NCBI RefSeq assembly: GCF_016772315.1
Contig: NZ_CP053482.1
Coordinates: 3,529,501-3,593,500, forward strand
DNA: 64,000 nt
Source: Thiothrix subterranea
GTDB taxonomy: Bacteria; Pseudomonadota; Gammaproteobacteria; Thiotrichales; Thiotrichaceae
Reading direction: 5' to 3'
Shown here: positions 1 to 8,945 of the stretch, in pieces
Layout: each line of letters begins with the position of its first letter
Numbering within the stretch: the first letter of the stretch is position 1
The notes under the pieces: model-generated
What the model was told of the DNA's origin: nothing
Databases searched by the model: none
The model's input: the letters and a program-made list of their open reading frames with translations, nothing else
Position numbers and translations under genes: made by a program

Positions 1-1
1 G

Positions 2-898
2 CCGGGCAAAGCTGTCACGGTAATGGGCATTGAATTCCCGAATCCCGTAGGCTTGGCGGCAGGGCTGGATAAAAACGGCGAATACATCGACGCTCTGGCG
101 GCATTAGGCTTTGGTTTCATTGAAATTGGCACAGTGACACCACGTCCGCAACCCGGCAATCCTAAACCGCGTTTGTTCCGTTTACCCAAAGCGCAAGCCA
201 TTATCAACCGCATGGGCTTCAATAATCACGGGATTGATTATTTGCTGGAGAATGTCTCCAAAGCGCATTATCCCGGTATTATTGGCATTAATATCGGTAA
301 AAACTTCGATACACCGGTTGAGAAAGCGGCGGATGATTACCTAATCGGTTTGCGTAAAGCTTACCCTGTGGCGCATTACATCACGGTCAATATTTCCTCG
401 CCGAATACGCCGGGGTTGCGCACTTTGCAATACGGGGATGAATTGAAGCGTTTATTGGTCACTTTACGTGAAGAGCAAAATCGACTTGTCCAGCAATACG
501 GGCGTTACGTGCCGGTGGCGATTAAGGTTGCGCCGGATTTAAGCGAGGTGGAAATCCGTGATATGGCGCAGGTGTTTTCCGAGGTGCAGATTGATGGCTT
601 GATTGCGACTAATACAACCTTGGATAAATCAACGGTGCAAGGTTTACCTCATGCCAATGAACAAGGTGGATTGAGCGGTAAGCCGTTGACGCAGCATTCG
701 ACAGAAGTGATTCGGCAGTTCCGGGCGGATATGGATAGCCGGATTCCGATTATTGGGGTCGGGGGGATTTTGTCGGGGGCGGATGCGCAAGCGAAATTGG
801 CAGCGGGTGCGAGTTTGGTGCAGGTTTACAGCGGATTTATTTACCGAGGGGCGGGGTTGGTGCGTGAGTGTGTGGAGGCCACAAAAAAGGCCGGATAA
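2..898 (+). CDS. pyrD: Dihydroorotate dehydrogenase (quinone), 5' end outside window
   Basis: Class 2, membrane-associated PyrD, which oxidises dihydroorotate to orotate with quinone in pyrimidine synthesis. The open frame runs to the left edge, so the true start is upstream; by comparison with the E. coli protein about 45 N-terminal residues are missing. The FMN-barrel landmarks are visible: [10 protein letters not shown] near the start, [12 protein letters not shown], the active-site loop [27 protein letters not shown] and the phosphate-binding GVGGI and [12 protein letters not shown] at the end. An ATG at 23 lies inside the conserved domain and is not the start. The stop codon lies inside a terminator hairpin. 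Confidence 0.96.
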   Translation, partial: PGKAVTVMGIEFPNPVGLAAGLDKNGEYIDALAALGFGFIEIGTVTPRPQPGNPKPRLFRLPKAQAIINRMGFNNHGIDYLLENVSKAHYPGIIGINIGKNFDTPVEKAADDYLIGLRKAYPVAHYITVNISSPNTPGLRTLQYGDELKRLLVTLREEQNRLVQQYGRYVPVAIKVAPDLSEVEIRDMAQVFSEVQIDGLIATNTTLDKSTVQGLPHANEQGGLSGKPLTQHSTEVIRQFRADMDSRIPIIGVGGILSGADAQAKLAAGASLVQVYSGFIYRGAGLVRECVEATKKAG

Positions 899-911
899 GA
901 CCGGCCTTTTT
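884..911. terminator. Bidirectional rho-independent terminator
   Basis: Perfect inverted repeat AAAAAGGCCGG (884-894) and CCGGCCTTTTT (901-911) with a 6-nt loop. It has an A-run on one side and a T-run on the other, so it can end both pyrD and the convergent Gly-rich gene. The pyrD stop codon (896-898) is in the loop. Confidence 0.9.
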
Positions 912-931
912 CTTCAGATGATGAAATCTGA

Positions 932-1735
932 TTACTTAACAGCAGGAGCGGCTGGTGCAGCAGGAGCAGCCGCTTCAACTTTGACTTCAGCAGCAGGAGC
1001 GGCTGGAGCAGCGTAAGTGCCTGTCGCTGGTGCAGCAGGAGCAGCCGCTTTGTTGGCTTCAGTCATTTTTTGCTGTTGAGCAGCCATCGCTGCACGCTGT
1101 TCTTCGACTTTCTTGAAGAAAGCATCAGCTTGAGCGCGTTGCATTTCCATTTGCTTTTGGATTTGCTCGAAGCTAGGCGCTTGCATCGCGTAGCTAGGTG
1201 CCATCATCATTGGGCTGTAACCGTAGCCAGGCATTTGCTGCATCATTTGACCTTGAGCAGGTGCTGCTGCTGTTGGCATTTGACCTTGAGCAGGCATTTG
1301 CTGCATAGCAGGTGCTTGTTGCATACCGTAGCCGCCCCAAGGGTTGCCGCCGTTAGCACCGTTAGCTGAAGTGTTGCTGTAGCCGTACATATTGCTGTTG
1401 CCATCGCCGTAACCGTAGCCACTGCCTTGTACATTGGTAGCGCCATCGCCACGGCCTTGACCGTAAGTATCAGCAGCCAAGTCGGTTTTGCCTTTGCCTT
1501 TGAACGTGATGCTGAAATCAACTTCACCGTCAGCATCGCCTTTGCCACGACCCCAGCCGTTTACGTCGCCAGCGCCAGTGCCGTAACCTTGGCCTTGACC
1601 GCTAGTACTGCCTTGACCTTGGCCTTGGCCTTGACCGACGCCGCTGCCATTGTCAAAGCCGTCGAAGAATTCAGCAGATGCAGCACCGGAAGCAGCCAGT
1701 AATGCGATCATCAGTACGATTTTTGTATGTTTCAT
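932..1735 (-). CDS. Secreted Gly/Gln-rich protein, sulfur-globule-protein-like
   Basis: 267 residues. Residues 1-21 are a clear Sec signal peptide ending in the cleavage motif ASA. Then follow an N-terminal GQGQGQGQG tract, a Gly/Asn/Tyr-rich region (about 35-130, GYGYGDGNSN, NPWGGYG), a Met/Gln/Pro segment, a charged helix likely to coil (about 190-230, FEQIQKQMEMQRAQ) and an Ala/Pro tail of AAPAAP repeats. Sulfur globule envelope proteins of sulfur oxidisers are secreted, Gly/Tyr-rich and low in complexity, and the composition fits that class; this is inference, not a family match. An AGAGGT ribosome site lies 7 nt before the ATG. A structural cell-envelope protein is the alternative. Confidence 0.55.
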   Translation of the reverse strand: MKHTKIVLMIALLAASGAASAEFFDGFDNGSGVGQGQGQGQGSTSGQGQGYGTGAGDVNGWGRGKGDADGEVDFSITFKGKGKTDLAADTYGQGRGDGATNVQGSGYGYGDGNSNMYGYSNTSANGANGGNPWGGYGMQQAPAMQQMPAQGQMPTAAAPAQGQMMQQMPGYGYSPMMMAPSYAMQAPSFEQIQKQMEMQRAQADAFFKKVEEQRAAMAAQQQKMTEANKAAAPAAPATGTYAAPAAPAAEVKVEAAAPAAPAAPAVK

Positions 1736-1803
1736 GGGATATACCTCTAGCGGAGAGTAATGCGCTCATCAGCGCGTAAAAAGGGTTTAATTAATATAAG
1801 CAA

Positions 1804-1832
1804 ATCATAATATTCTGATTGTGCTAATGCAA
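1804..1832 (-). promoter_or_regulatory. Putative sigma70 promoter of the sulfur-globule-like gene
   Basis: On the minus strand TTGCAT (1827-1832) and TATGAT (1804-1809) are separated by 17 nt. The -10 box matches 5 of 6 consensus bases; the -35 box matches only TTG. It lies about 70 nt upstream of the ATG. Confidence 0.45.
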
Positions 1833-1918
1833 TACCTGTTCGTGATATTTCTGTTTTTTCATGACGATTTGTTGATTTAAGTTAGAATACCAAGATTGCT
1901 TGAACAATAGGTGAACAA

Positions 1919-2476
1919 ATGATTATCACATCTGCTGACGTTGCCCGTGCCATGGAAGACGCTGATTTATTGTATTCCGCTGAGGATATTGCTGCCATGT
2001 TGGATAGGATGGCGACCGAAATTACTGAAAAACTGGCGGATAAAAACCCGCTGGTGTTGTGCGTGATGACGGGTGGCGTGATTTTGACGGGGCATTTGCT
2101 GACGCGCTTGGCATTCCCCTTGGAACAGGATTATTTGCACGCCACGCGCTACCGTGGCAAAACCAGTGGCAGTAAAACGATTGCTTGGTTGCACAAGCCG
2201 GATACATCGTTAGCGGGGCGGAATGTTTTGTTACTCGACGATATTCTCGACGAAGGTTATACCTTGCGTGAAATTACCCGCTGGTGTTGGGAACAGGGTG
2301 CGGCAAGCGTGCATGTAGCAGTTTTGGCGGATAAGCAACACGAGCGTCGGGTTGAAGGTGTTCACCGTGATTTTTCGGCGTTGGAATTACCGGATCGCTA
2401 CGTGTTTGGCTTTGGGATGGATTACAAGGAATATTGGCGCAATGCCAACGGTATTTACGCAGTAAAAGGGTTGTGA
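1919..2476 (+). CDS. hpt: Hypoxanthine-guanine phosphoribosyltransferase
   Basis: 185-residue type I phosphoribosyltransferase. It transfers the PRPP ribose phosphate to hypoxanthine or guanine for purine salvage. The PRPP-binding loop LLLDDILDEGYTL is intact, CVMTGGVILTGHL is the pyrophosphate loop, and the tail PDRYVFGFGMDYKEYWRN is the base-recognition segment. AGGTG at 1909-1913 precedes the ATG. The stop is one base before the start of the methylthioinosine phosphorylase gene, so the pair is likely cotranscribed: MTI phosphorylase releases hypoxanthine, which this enzyme can recycle. Confidence 0.9.
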   Translation: MIITSADVARAMEDADLLYSAEDIAAMLDRMATEITEKLADKNPLVLCVMTGGVILTGHLLTRLAFPLEQDYLHATRYRGKTSGSKTIAWLHKPDTSLAGRNVLLLDDILDEGYTLREITRWCWEQGAASVHVAVLADKQHERRVEGVHRDFSALELPDRYVFGFGMDYKEYWRNANGIYAVKGL

Positions 2477-2477
2477 A

Positions 2478-3218
2478 ATGAGCACGATTGAATTTGCAGT
2501 AATCGGCGGCACCGGGCTGACCGAAATCGAAGGCTTGGAAGTGATTCACCGTGAAGTGGTGCATACGCCTTACGGTGAGCCGTCCGGCCCGGTGACGCAT
2601 GGGATGATCGCTGGTAAGCGCATTGTGTTTCTGGCGCGGCACGGTTATACCCACAATATCCCCCCGCATCGGGTGAATTACCGTGCGAATTTATGGGCGC
2701 TGAGAAGTTTGGGTGTTAAAAAAATAGTGGCGATTGCCGCCGTGGGAGGGATTACGCCGGAAATGCAGCCCATGCGTTTGGTGATTCCTGATCAGATTAT
2801 TGATTATACCCATGGGCGGGCGCATACCTTTTTTGAAGACGGTTTGACCGATGTGACGCACATTGATTTTTCGTGGCCGTATTGTGCAGAAGTGCGCAAT
2901 GCGTTGCTGGCGGCGGCTGAATGCGCCAAGTTGGATGTGGTACCGCGTGGCACGTATGCCGCTACCCAAGGCCCGCGTTTGGAAACGGCTGCTGAAATTA
3001 CCCGTTTGGAACGTGACGGCTGTGATTTGGTGGGCATGACGGCGATGCCAGAAGCGGCGCTTGCCCGCGAGTTGGATCTTTGTTACGCGGCTTGTGCGGT
3101 GGTGGCGAACTGGGCAGCAGGTAAAGACAGTGAAGAAATCACCATGGAGGATATTCAGCAGAATTTAGTGGTGGGCATGGCGAATGCGCGTGCTTTGTTG
3201 CGTGCCTTGGTGTGCTGA
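2478..3218 (+). CDS. S-methyl-5'-thioinosine phosphorylase (MTAP/PNP family)
   Basis: 246 residues of the methylthioadenosine/purine nucleoside phosphorylase family. The N-terminal IGGTGL and ARHG bind phosphate, NYRANLWALRSLGV and AVGGI are core strands, and TQGPRLET and VGMTAMPEAALARELDL form the base/ribose pocket. As remembered, the sequence closely resembles the Pseudomonas enzyme that cleaves methylthioinosine rather than methylthioadenosine. Adjacency to hpt supports a hypoxanthine product. An adenine-specific MTA phosphorylase is the alternative; substrate choice cannot be settled from sequence alone. Confidence 0.82.
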   Translation: MSTIEFAVIGGTGLTEIEGLEVIHREVVHTPYGEPSGPVTHGMIAGKRIVFLARHGYTHNIPPHRVNYRANLWALRSLGVKKIVAIAAVGGITPEMQPMRLVIPDQIIDYTHGRAHTFFEDGLTDVTHIDFSWPYCAEVRNALLAAAECAKLDVVPRGTYAATQGPRLETAAEITRLERDGCDLVGMTAMPEAALARELDLCYAACAVVANWAAGKDSEEITMEDIQQNLVVGMANARALLRALVC

Positions 3219-3224
3219 TCAGCT

Positions 3225-3671
3225 TTGGATAACCAGCCGCCCTTGTATTTACAGCCAGTGGCTTCACGGCGACTGGCTGTTTTTATTCTGGTAAGCCATG
3301 TGCTGGCGGCGCTCGTGGTGGGTTTTATGCCTGCATTACCGTGGTGGGGCAAGGGCTTGCTGCTGGTGTTGATCGCGGTGTCGTTGCGTTATTACTGGCG
3401 GCTGCATATTAGCCGGGTTGCGCCGAATGCGGTGCAGGAAGTGCGTTTTTATCAGGTGGATAATGCCTTGGTGCGTACTGCTTCTGCGGGGTTTTTTGCG
3501 TGGTTGGATGATAGTAGCTTTTTGCATCCGTGGGGGTGTGTGCTGAATTGGCGGACGCAAAACGGTAAGTTGTATTCGCTGATTGTCATGCCGGACAGTG
3601 TGCCGTCGGATGTTTTACGGCAATTGCGCGTGCGGGTGAAGTTCAGTCCGGCGGATGTCCCTGAAAAATAA
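3225..3671 (+). CDS. YgfX/CptA-like small membrane protein
   Basis: 148 residues, apparent TTG start 6 nt after the preceding stop. Two hydrophobic helices (about 17-36 and 42-57) are followed by a soluble beta-rich region containing WRTQNGKLYSLIVMPDSV. This layout, a short two-helix hairpin plus a C-terminal domain, matches the YgfX (DUF1434) family, whose E. coli member is described as a membrane-associated inhibitor of FtsZ/MreB acting with SdhE. No sdhE neighbour is present here. It is the last gene of the hpt group and ends in a terminator. Confidence 0.5.
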   Translation: MDNQPPLYLQPVASRRLAVFILVSHVLAALVVGFMPALPWWGKGLLLVLIAVSLRYYWRLHISRVAPNAVQEVRFYQVDNALVRTASAGFFAWLDDSSFLHPWGCVLNWRTQNGKLYSLIVMPDSVPSDVLRQLRVRVKFSPADVPEK

Positions 3672-3694
3672 AACCCTCCGGCGCAGGAGGGTTT
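3671..3694 (+). terminator. Rho-independent terminator after the YgfX-like gene
   Basis: AAACCCTCC (3671-3679) and GGAGGGTTT (3686-3694) form a 9-bp stem with a 6-nt loop, followed by one more T. The stem starts at the last base of the stop codon. Confidence 0.85.
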
Positions 3695-3785
3695 TGAAGC
3701 ATTAAGGGCTGTGAATTTTTATGATGACTATTTTTAGGGACTCTTGGGCTTAGTCAGTATGTATAACGATTAAGCGCAGGTTCGG

Positions 3786-3817
3786 TTGACACATCATGAA
3801 AATTTTTCGGGTACAAT
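3786..3817 (+). promoter_or_regulatory. Possible promoter of the type III RM operon
   Basis: A consensus TTGACA (3786-3791) is followed by TACAAT (3812-3817), 34 nt before the mod ATG. The spacer is 20 nt, longer than optimal, so the two boxes may not belong together. Confidence 0.35.
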
Positions 3818-3850
3818 CGCCATTATTATTGTGTAACCTGATGTTGCCTC

Positions 3851-6800
3851 ATGCCTTCCAACAAAACTGATAATACCCAACCTGCTGAATCCCTTGATCT
3901 TACGGCGCAAGTCGTGCCGCCTACGCCTCCTAAACAGCAAGGTCTCAAATTGACGGGTAAAGCCGCTGCCAAACCTGCTCCCAAGCCTAAAGCAGTGGAT
4001 GAAACCCCGATTATTTCCTACCGCCACGGCGAAACCCGCAAGAACAACCCGGAAGTGGGCATGGTCAACGATGCCAATGACCCGGCACAGCCTAAGACTG
4101 AGTGGGCGCATAATCCGCACCTTGCGCCAGAATTGCAGTTTGATTCCAGTCGGGCGGCGGTGGAGCAATTGATTGATGAGGCGCTGGCGAGTGGTGATGA
4201 GGCGGTGATGCGGGAGGCGTTGGCGGAACTCAAGCGGATGCAGTCGCCGTTTTTGAATTGGGCGGGGAAGGCGGAACGTACCAGCTTTGCGGTGGATACG
4301 GTCAGTTTGCATGTGCATGAGCGGATTGATCCGTTGAGTATTTTGTCGGCGTTGCAGCGGGGGATGAAGAACCCCTCACCCCAGCCCTCTCCCTCAAGGG
4401 GCGAGGTAGCGAAGAGGTTTGGTTCTGGTCGGTTTCAGTTTGGGTTGTTTAATGCGCCGTTTGAGAATTTGCCGTTGCGGGATGCGGTGGATTTTTACCA
4501 TCACGATAAGGGGTGGTCGAACCGCTTGGTGGCGGGGGATTCCTTGCTGGTGATGAATTCGTTGTTGCAGAAGGAGAGCATGGCGGGGCAGGTGCAGATG
4601 ATTTACCTTGATCCGCCGTATGGGATTAAGTATGGCTCGAATTTCCAGCCGTTTGTGAACAAGCGTGATGTCAAAGACCGCAAGGATGAGGATTTGACGC
4701 AAGAGCCGGAAATGATCAAGGCGTTTCGCGATACGTGGGAACTCGGCATCCACTCGTATCTCACCTACTTGCGTGACCGCTTGCTGCTGGCGCGTGACCT
4801 GCTCGCCGACAGCGGCTCAATCTTCGTCCAAATCTCCGACGAAAACCTCCACCACGTCCGCGAACTCATGGACGAAATCTTCGGTGTCGATAACGTTGTT
4901 GCGCTCATTACTGTTCAAAAAACATCTGGGCAAACGTCCCGATTTTTATCTGGAACTTGTGATTACTTGGTTTGGTATGCAAAAGATATTGAATACTTAA
5001 AATACCGACAGCCATTGTTATCAAAAGAAATTGGTGGTGCTGGTAGTGCAATGTATCAATTCTTTCAGCTCGACACCGGAGAAGTAAAAAGATTGGGACA
5101 AAAAAATCCGCCAGATGCCGCTAAAGTTTTTCGTTTGGGCGATGTTACTTCACAAAGGCAGGGTCGTGATTCTGGTTTGGGTTCAGCAATGTATTTTCCA
5201 GTGCAAGTAAATGGTAGTGAATTTTATCCGCCAAGTTCACGGGGTTGGACAACAACCTCAGAAGGTATGGAACGGCTTTCAAAAGCTGGAAGGCTTGTCC
5301 CACAAGGTATAAGACTTTCATACAAACGCTTTATTGACGACTTTTCAGCATTCCCGCTAGGAAATAACTGGGTAGATACAGCGGGAGCAAGTGACCGTAT
5401 TTATGTTGTTCAAACGGCAGACAAGGCTGTTGAGCGGTGTATGTTGATGACGACGGAGCCGGGGGATTTGGTGCTTGACCCGACTTGCGGCAGCGGCACA
5501 ACCGCATTCGTGGCAGAAAAGTGGGGGCGACGCTGGATTACCTGCGATACCTCACGGGTAGCCGTAACGCTGGCAAAACAACGCCTGATGACCGCCAGCT
5601 TCGACTACTTCGACCTCAAATACCCGCAAGAAGGCTTGAAAGGCGGCTTCATTTACAAAACCGTCCCGCACGTCACGCTAAAATCCATCGCCAACAACCC
5701 CGAAATCGACCTGATTTACGATAAACTGCATCCGGCGATTGAACAGGCGTTACGGGAACTGAATGCCATGATAAAACGGCCCCCTCCTAAGGGGCAGCTA
5801 CAAGAATGGGATGTGCCGTTCGATTTCCCCGCCGATTGGCCAGAATCCGCCCGCGCCTCATTCGACGCTTTCCACACGGCGCGTCAGACGATGCAACGCC
5901 GCATGGATGACAGCATCGCCGCCAATGCCGGACAAGAAACCCTCTACGACCAGCCGCAAATCGCCAAAGACAAACGGCGCATCACCGGCCCGTTTTCGCT
6001 CGAAGCCGTGCCATTCCCCACCGTGCTATCCCTCAACGATGCCGTGCAACCCACCCAAGCCGACAACAGCGTTGCCCGCAGCGGTGAAACGTCCCGCCAA
6101 ACCCAATGGCGCGACGAACTGATGAAAACCGGCATCCGTGGCAAAAATAAACAAATGCTCAAATTCGCCGAACTCGAAACCTTGCCCGGTACGCGCTACC
6201 TGCACAGCAGCGGCACTCTCGATACCGGCGAGCGCGTGGTGGTCAGTTTCGGTCCCGAACACGCCGCACTCGAACAACGCCAAGTCGAAAATGCCCTGCG
6301 CGAAGCCGGGGAACTGTTCCCGCTGCCGAAAATGATCGTGTTTTGCGCCTTCACCTTCGACCCCGAAGCAGCCAAAGACATCGACGCGACCAAAGGCATC
6401 ACCGCCCTGAAAGCGCAAATGAACACCGACTTGCTCACCGAAGACCTCAAAAAACAACGCGCCAACAACCAAAGTTTCTGGCTCATGGGACAACCCGACG
6501 TAGAAGTGCGCAAACGCAAAGACGGTCAGTACGAAATCGAAGTCCACGGTTTCGACTACTTCGACACCACTAAAGGCGAGTTGCAATCCGGCGGCAAAAA
6601 CCGCATCGCCGTCTGGTCGTTGGATACGGACTACGACAACCGCTCGCTGTTTCCTGCACAAGTTTTCTTTCCGATGGCAGGCAAACAGGACGGCTGGTAT
6701 AAACTCAAGAAAGACATCCGCGCCGAACTCGACGAAACGCGGCTGGATGCGTTCCACGGCACGGTGTCTTTGCCATTTGCGGCGGGCGACCACAAGCGCA

Positions 6801-6862
6801 TTGCCGTCAAAATCGTGGATGACCGTGGGATAGAATCGCTGAAAGTGATGGAGTTGGAGTGA
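3851..6862 (+). CDS. Type III restriction-modification methyltransferase (Mod), adenine-specific
   Basis: 1003-residue beta-class N6-adenine DNA methyltransferase. Motif IV DPPY is at residues 254-257 and the SAM motif DPTCGSGTT at 543-551, the order expected for type III Mod proteins; between them is the target recognition region. The first 50 residues are Pro/Lys-rich and probably disordered. The long C-terminal part (about 600-1003) probably contacts Res. A palindromic repeat arm has entered the frame at about residues 175-186. The recognition region (about 4895-5445) is visibly AT-richer than the flanks, suggesting domain exchange. The stop overlaps the possible GTG start of the next gene. 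Confidence 0.9.
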   Translation: MPSNKTDNTQPAESLDLTAQVVPPTPPKQQGLKLTGKAAAKPAPKPKAVDETPIISYRHGETRKNNPEVGMVNDANDPAQPKTEWAHNPHLAPELQFDSSRAAVEQLIDEALASGDEAVMREALAELKRMQSPFLNWAGKAERTSFAVDTVSLHVHERIDPLSILSALQRGMKNPSPQPSPSRGEVAKRFGSGRFQFGLFNAPFENLPLRDAVDFYHHDKGWSNRLVAGDSLLVMNSLLQKESMAGQVQMIYLDPPYGIKYGSNFQPFVNKRDVKDRKDEDLTQEPEMIKAFRDTWELGIHSYLTYLRDRLLLARDLLADSGSIFVQISDENLHHVRELMDEIFGVDNVVALITVQKTSGQTSRFLSGTCDYLVWYAKDIEYLKYRQPLLSKEIGGAGSAMYQFFQLDTGEVKRLGQKNPPDAAKVFRLGDVTSQRQGRDSGLGSAMYFPVQVNGSEFYPPSSRGWTTTSEGMERLSKAGRLVPQGIRLSYKRFIDDFSAFPLGNNWVDTAGASDRIYVVQTADKAVERCMLMTTEPGDLVLDPTCGSGTTAFVAEKWGRRWITCDTSRVAVTLAKQRLMTASFDYFDLKYPQEGLKGGFIYKTVPHVTLKSIANNPEIDLIYDKLHPAIEQALRELNAMIKRPPPKGQLQEWDVPFDFPADWPESARASFDAFHTARQTMQRRMDDSIAANAGQETLYDQPQIAKDKRRITGPFSLEAVPFPTVLSLNDAVQPTQADNSVARSGETSRQTQWRDELMKTGIRGKNKQMLKFAELETLPGTRYLHSSGTLDTGERVVVSFGPEHAALEQRQVENALREAGELFPLPKMIVFCAFTFDPEAAKDIDATKGITALKAQMNTDLLTEDLKKQRANNQSFWLMGQPDVEVRKRKDGQYEIEVHGFDYFDTTKGELQSGGKNRIAVWSLDTDYDNRSLFPAQVFFPMAGKQDGWYKLKKDIRAELDETRLDAFHGTVSLPFAAGDHKRIAVKIVDDRGIESLKVMELE
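4372..4406 (+). repeat. Single arm of a C-rich palindromic repeat inside mod
   Basis: The 35-nt segment beginning CCCCTCACCCCAGCCC and ending CAAGGGGCGAGG is one arm of the element present as a full inverted pair at 56081-56182, and matches in reverse orientation the copy in recB (13189-13227). It is translated in frame as Pro/Ser-rich residues. Confidence 0.85.
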
Positions 6863-8307
6863 TAGATATGGATCAAAATAATCTTGGTATGACAGGCTAT
6901 TTTAGCTTTGAGGGCAGTATTGACCCTCCTAAAAACGTTACGTTTTCGGTGAAAGATTTTGGGTGTATCCAAAAAGGAGAGTTTCAATTAAAGCCGTTGA
7001 CTATTTTCTGTGGAAAAAATAATACTGGAAAAACATGGGCAATGTATGCCCTCTACGGAGTATTAAGTGGCATTGATATAGATGGCGAACTGCCAGAGAT
7101 TAAAAATCTGGCAAATCAATTGCGCACTTCTGGAAAAGCACTATTAAATCCTAGTGAATGGTTTGAGAGGAATTTTATTCTTATTGAGAATATCATTAAA
7201 AACTCTATTAATAATGAATTGGCTAGAATTTTGAATTCTTCAAGTGATTTTTTTGAAGAATCAGTTTTTAATTATGCTTTAAACAAAGAATGGTCGGTAA
7301 AATATTTTCAAGCATTACAAATTAATACTAGTCTTGCAGATATAGGCGGGCATCCGGTTTTTCATGCAGAGAAAGAACATCAACACCTAGATATAAAATT
7401 TACTTTGCTTGATGCGAGTTTGCCTGATATAGAAATGCATTTAAAGAGATTTATTTTTAGACATATTGCTGGGGAACGCTATTTGGGTGCTGGTCATCCT
7501 TTCTTATTGCCTGCGGAAAGAAATGGACTGCATTTAGTGTTTAGGGAGTTAAATTTTACACGAGTGCAGGCATTACATGCTGGTCGGATTGGATCAAGAG
7601 AATTAGAAGATTATTTAAAGCGTCTTTCTCTTTATGCAAAACCTATAGCTGATTATATTGATTGGTTAAATACGTTATCGCTAGGTGGTAAGTCTTTTAT
7701 TAAAATAATAACGCCAATGCAAGAACTAACGTTTGATATAGAAAAAATCAGTGGTGGTTCTTATGAGATTGACGATAATAATAAAATATCGTTTATTAAC
7801 AATAATATTCAAACCGAACTTCATCTCTCTTCCTCCACTGCCAATTCTTTAGCAGGCTTATGGTTTTTTTTGAATGGAAATGGTATGGGAAAACCATCAG
7901 GAAAATTGGCGACATTGATGATTGATGAACCTGAATTAAATCTTCATCCAAGTAATCAACGAGCATTTGCTCGTTTGATTTCAAAATTAGTAAATAAAGG
8001 AATGCGAGTTGTGATTAGTACGCACAGCGACTACTTGATACGTGAAATCAACTCTTTGATCATGCTGTCACAAGAACACCCACAACGCGCTGATCTAATG
8101 GAGAAATACGGTTATACCGAAGCTGAAATTCTGAAGCCTGAGCAGGTTGGGGCGTATTTGTTTGACAAAAACAGTATTCAAACAATGGAAGTATCACAGG
8201 AGGAAGGCATCATTGCCACCACTTTTGATGAAGTCATTAACGATTTGAATGAAACCAGTGACGACATTTTTTATACATTAAAGTACGGCGCAGGCAAAGG
8301 GAACTAA
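6859..8307 (+). CDS. AAA family ATPase encoded between mod and res
   Basis: 482 residues. Walker A GKNNTGKT is at 52-59 and the Walker B region MIDEPELNLHPSNQ at 354-367, with ISTHSDYLIREIN as the switch/H-loop segment. This is the SMC/OLD-like (AAA_15/AAA_21) class common as the sensor ATPase of phage defence systems. Start is either GTG 6859, overlapping the mod stop, or ATG 6868, which has GGAG 9 nt upstream. Base composition is clearly AT-richer than mod and res, and the insert between the two type III genes suggests acquisition as a cassette together with the next gene. I do not recognise a named defence family. Confidence 0.85.
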   Translation: MIDMDQNNLGMTGYFSFEGSIDPPKNVTFSVKDFGCIQKGEFQLKPLTIFCGKNNTGKTWAMYALYGVLSGIDIDGELPEIKNLANQLRTSGKALLNPSEWFERNFILIENIIKNSINNELARILNSSSDFFEESVFNYALNKEWSVKYFQALQINTSLADIGGHPVFHAEKEHQHLDIKFTLLDASLPDIEMHLKRFIFRHIAGERYLGAGHPFLLPAERNGLHLVFRELNFTRVQALHAGRIGSRELEDYLKRLSLYAKPIADYIDWLNTLSLGGKSFIKIITPMQELTFDIEKISGGSYEIDDNNKISFINNNIQTELHLSSSTANSLAGLWFFLNGNGMGKPSGKLATLMIDEPELNLHPSNQRAFARLISKLVNKGMRVVISTHSDYLIREINSLIMLSQEHPQRADLMEKYGYTEAEILKPEQVGAYLFDKNSIQTMEVSQEEGIIATTFDEVINDLNETSDDIFYTLKYGAGKGN

Positions 8308-8312
8308 CAACG

Positions 8313-8945
8313 ATGTCAAACCCTGCGATTGAAACGGTAAAAGCGATTAAACGCTGTATTCAACGTGATTTCTTTGCGAATGAATCAAGCAAAGACAGCG
8401 GCATATACCAATTGACGATAGTTGATGAGAAAAGCCGTCAAGAACTCAATATCAATACCAAAAATGCGGCTGAATGCCTGCTATTGTCCACGGATGTTGA
8501 CCGTAACAAAGACAGCAACCAAGCAAAGTCAATCGCTAAAGACAGCTTGCTACCATTTTTTGAACCCACCGAGTCAGGCATTACCCAACAGTGTGATTTG
8601 ATTCTAATTGGCAGTCGTGATGAGAATTTATTTGTCTTCCTGATCGAGATGAAACAGGCAAATAAAGGGCATTACCTACAGCAAATGAAATCAAGCAAGT
8701 TATTTGTCAATTTTGTGCTTGAAATACTCACTTTGCACAGTAAATGTACTGCTCATCCACCGCATTTCTTCGGTGTCTTGTGCTACGGCGACCAAAGACG
8801 TGCAAGAAATCAACCCAGTAAACATTTAACGTTTCAATTTGAAGAACGCAATGGTTTGCACGTTAGTGAATGGTATGCATCCTCTATCAATCTCCCAGCA
8901 TTATTAAGTGCAGCACTGAGATGTGTACAGGGAAAAGCCGCATGA
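8313..8945 (+). CDS. Hypothetical protein with PD-(D/E)XK-like motif, partner of the AAA ATPase
   Basis: 210 residues, no family recognised. A central stretch reads CDLILIG, then VFLIEMKQANKGH, giving D95, E112-x-K114, the spacing of a PD-(D/E)XK nuclease core in which the acidic pair ends adjacent beta strands. The rest is mixed alpha/beta with no signal peptide or membrane helix. It begins 5 nt after the ATPase stop and its own stop overlaps the res start (ATGA), so it is translated in the same operon. The likely role is effector nuclease for the upstream ATPase; this is inference from motif and context. Confidence 0.65.
   Translation: MSNPAIETVKAIKRCIQRDFFANESSKDSGIYQLTIVDEKSRQELNINTKNAAECLLLSTDVDRNKDSNQAKSIAKDSLLPFFEPTESGITQQCDLILIGSRDENLFVFLIEMKQANKGHYLQQMKSSKLFVNFVLEILTLHSKCTAHPPHFFGVLCYGDQRRARNQPSKHLTFQFEERNGLHVSEWYASSINLPALLSAALRCVQGKAA

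Noticed and set aside
1560-1650. Short direct repeats suggesting a CRISPR or satellite
   Set aside because: They are codon repeats for a GQGQ tract in the Gly-rich protein, with no spacers.
6026-6793. Long open frame on the minus strand opposite mod
   Set aside because: It mirrors a GC-rich coding strand, has no family features, and lies wholly within the Mod C-terminal region.
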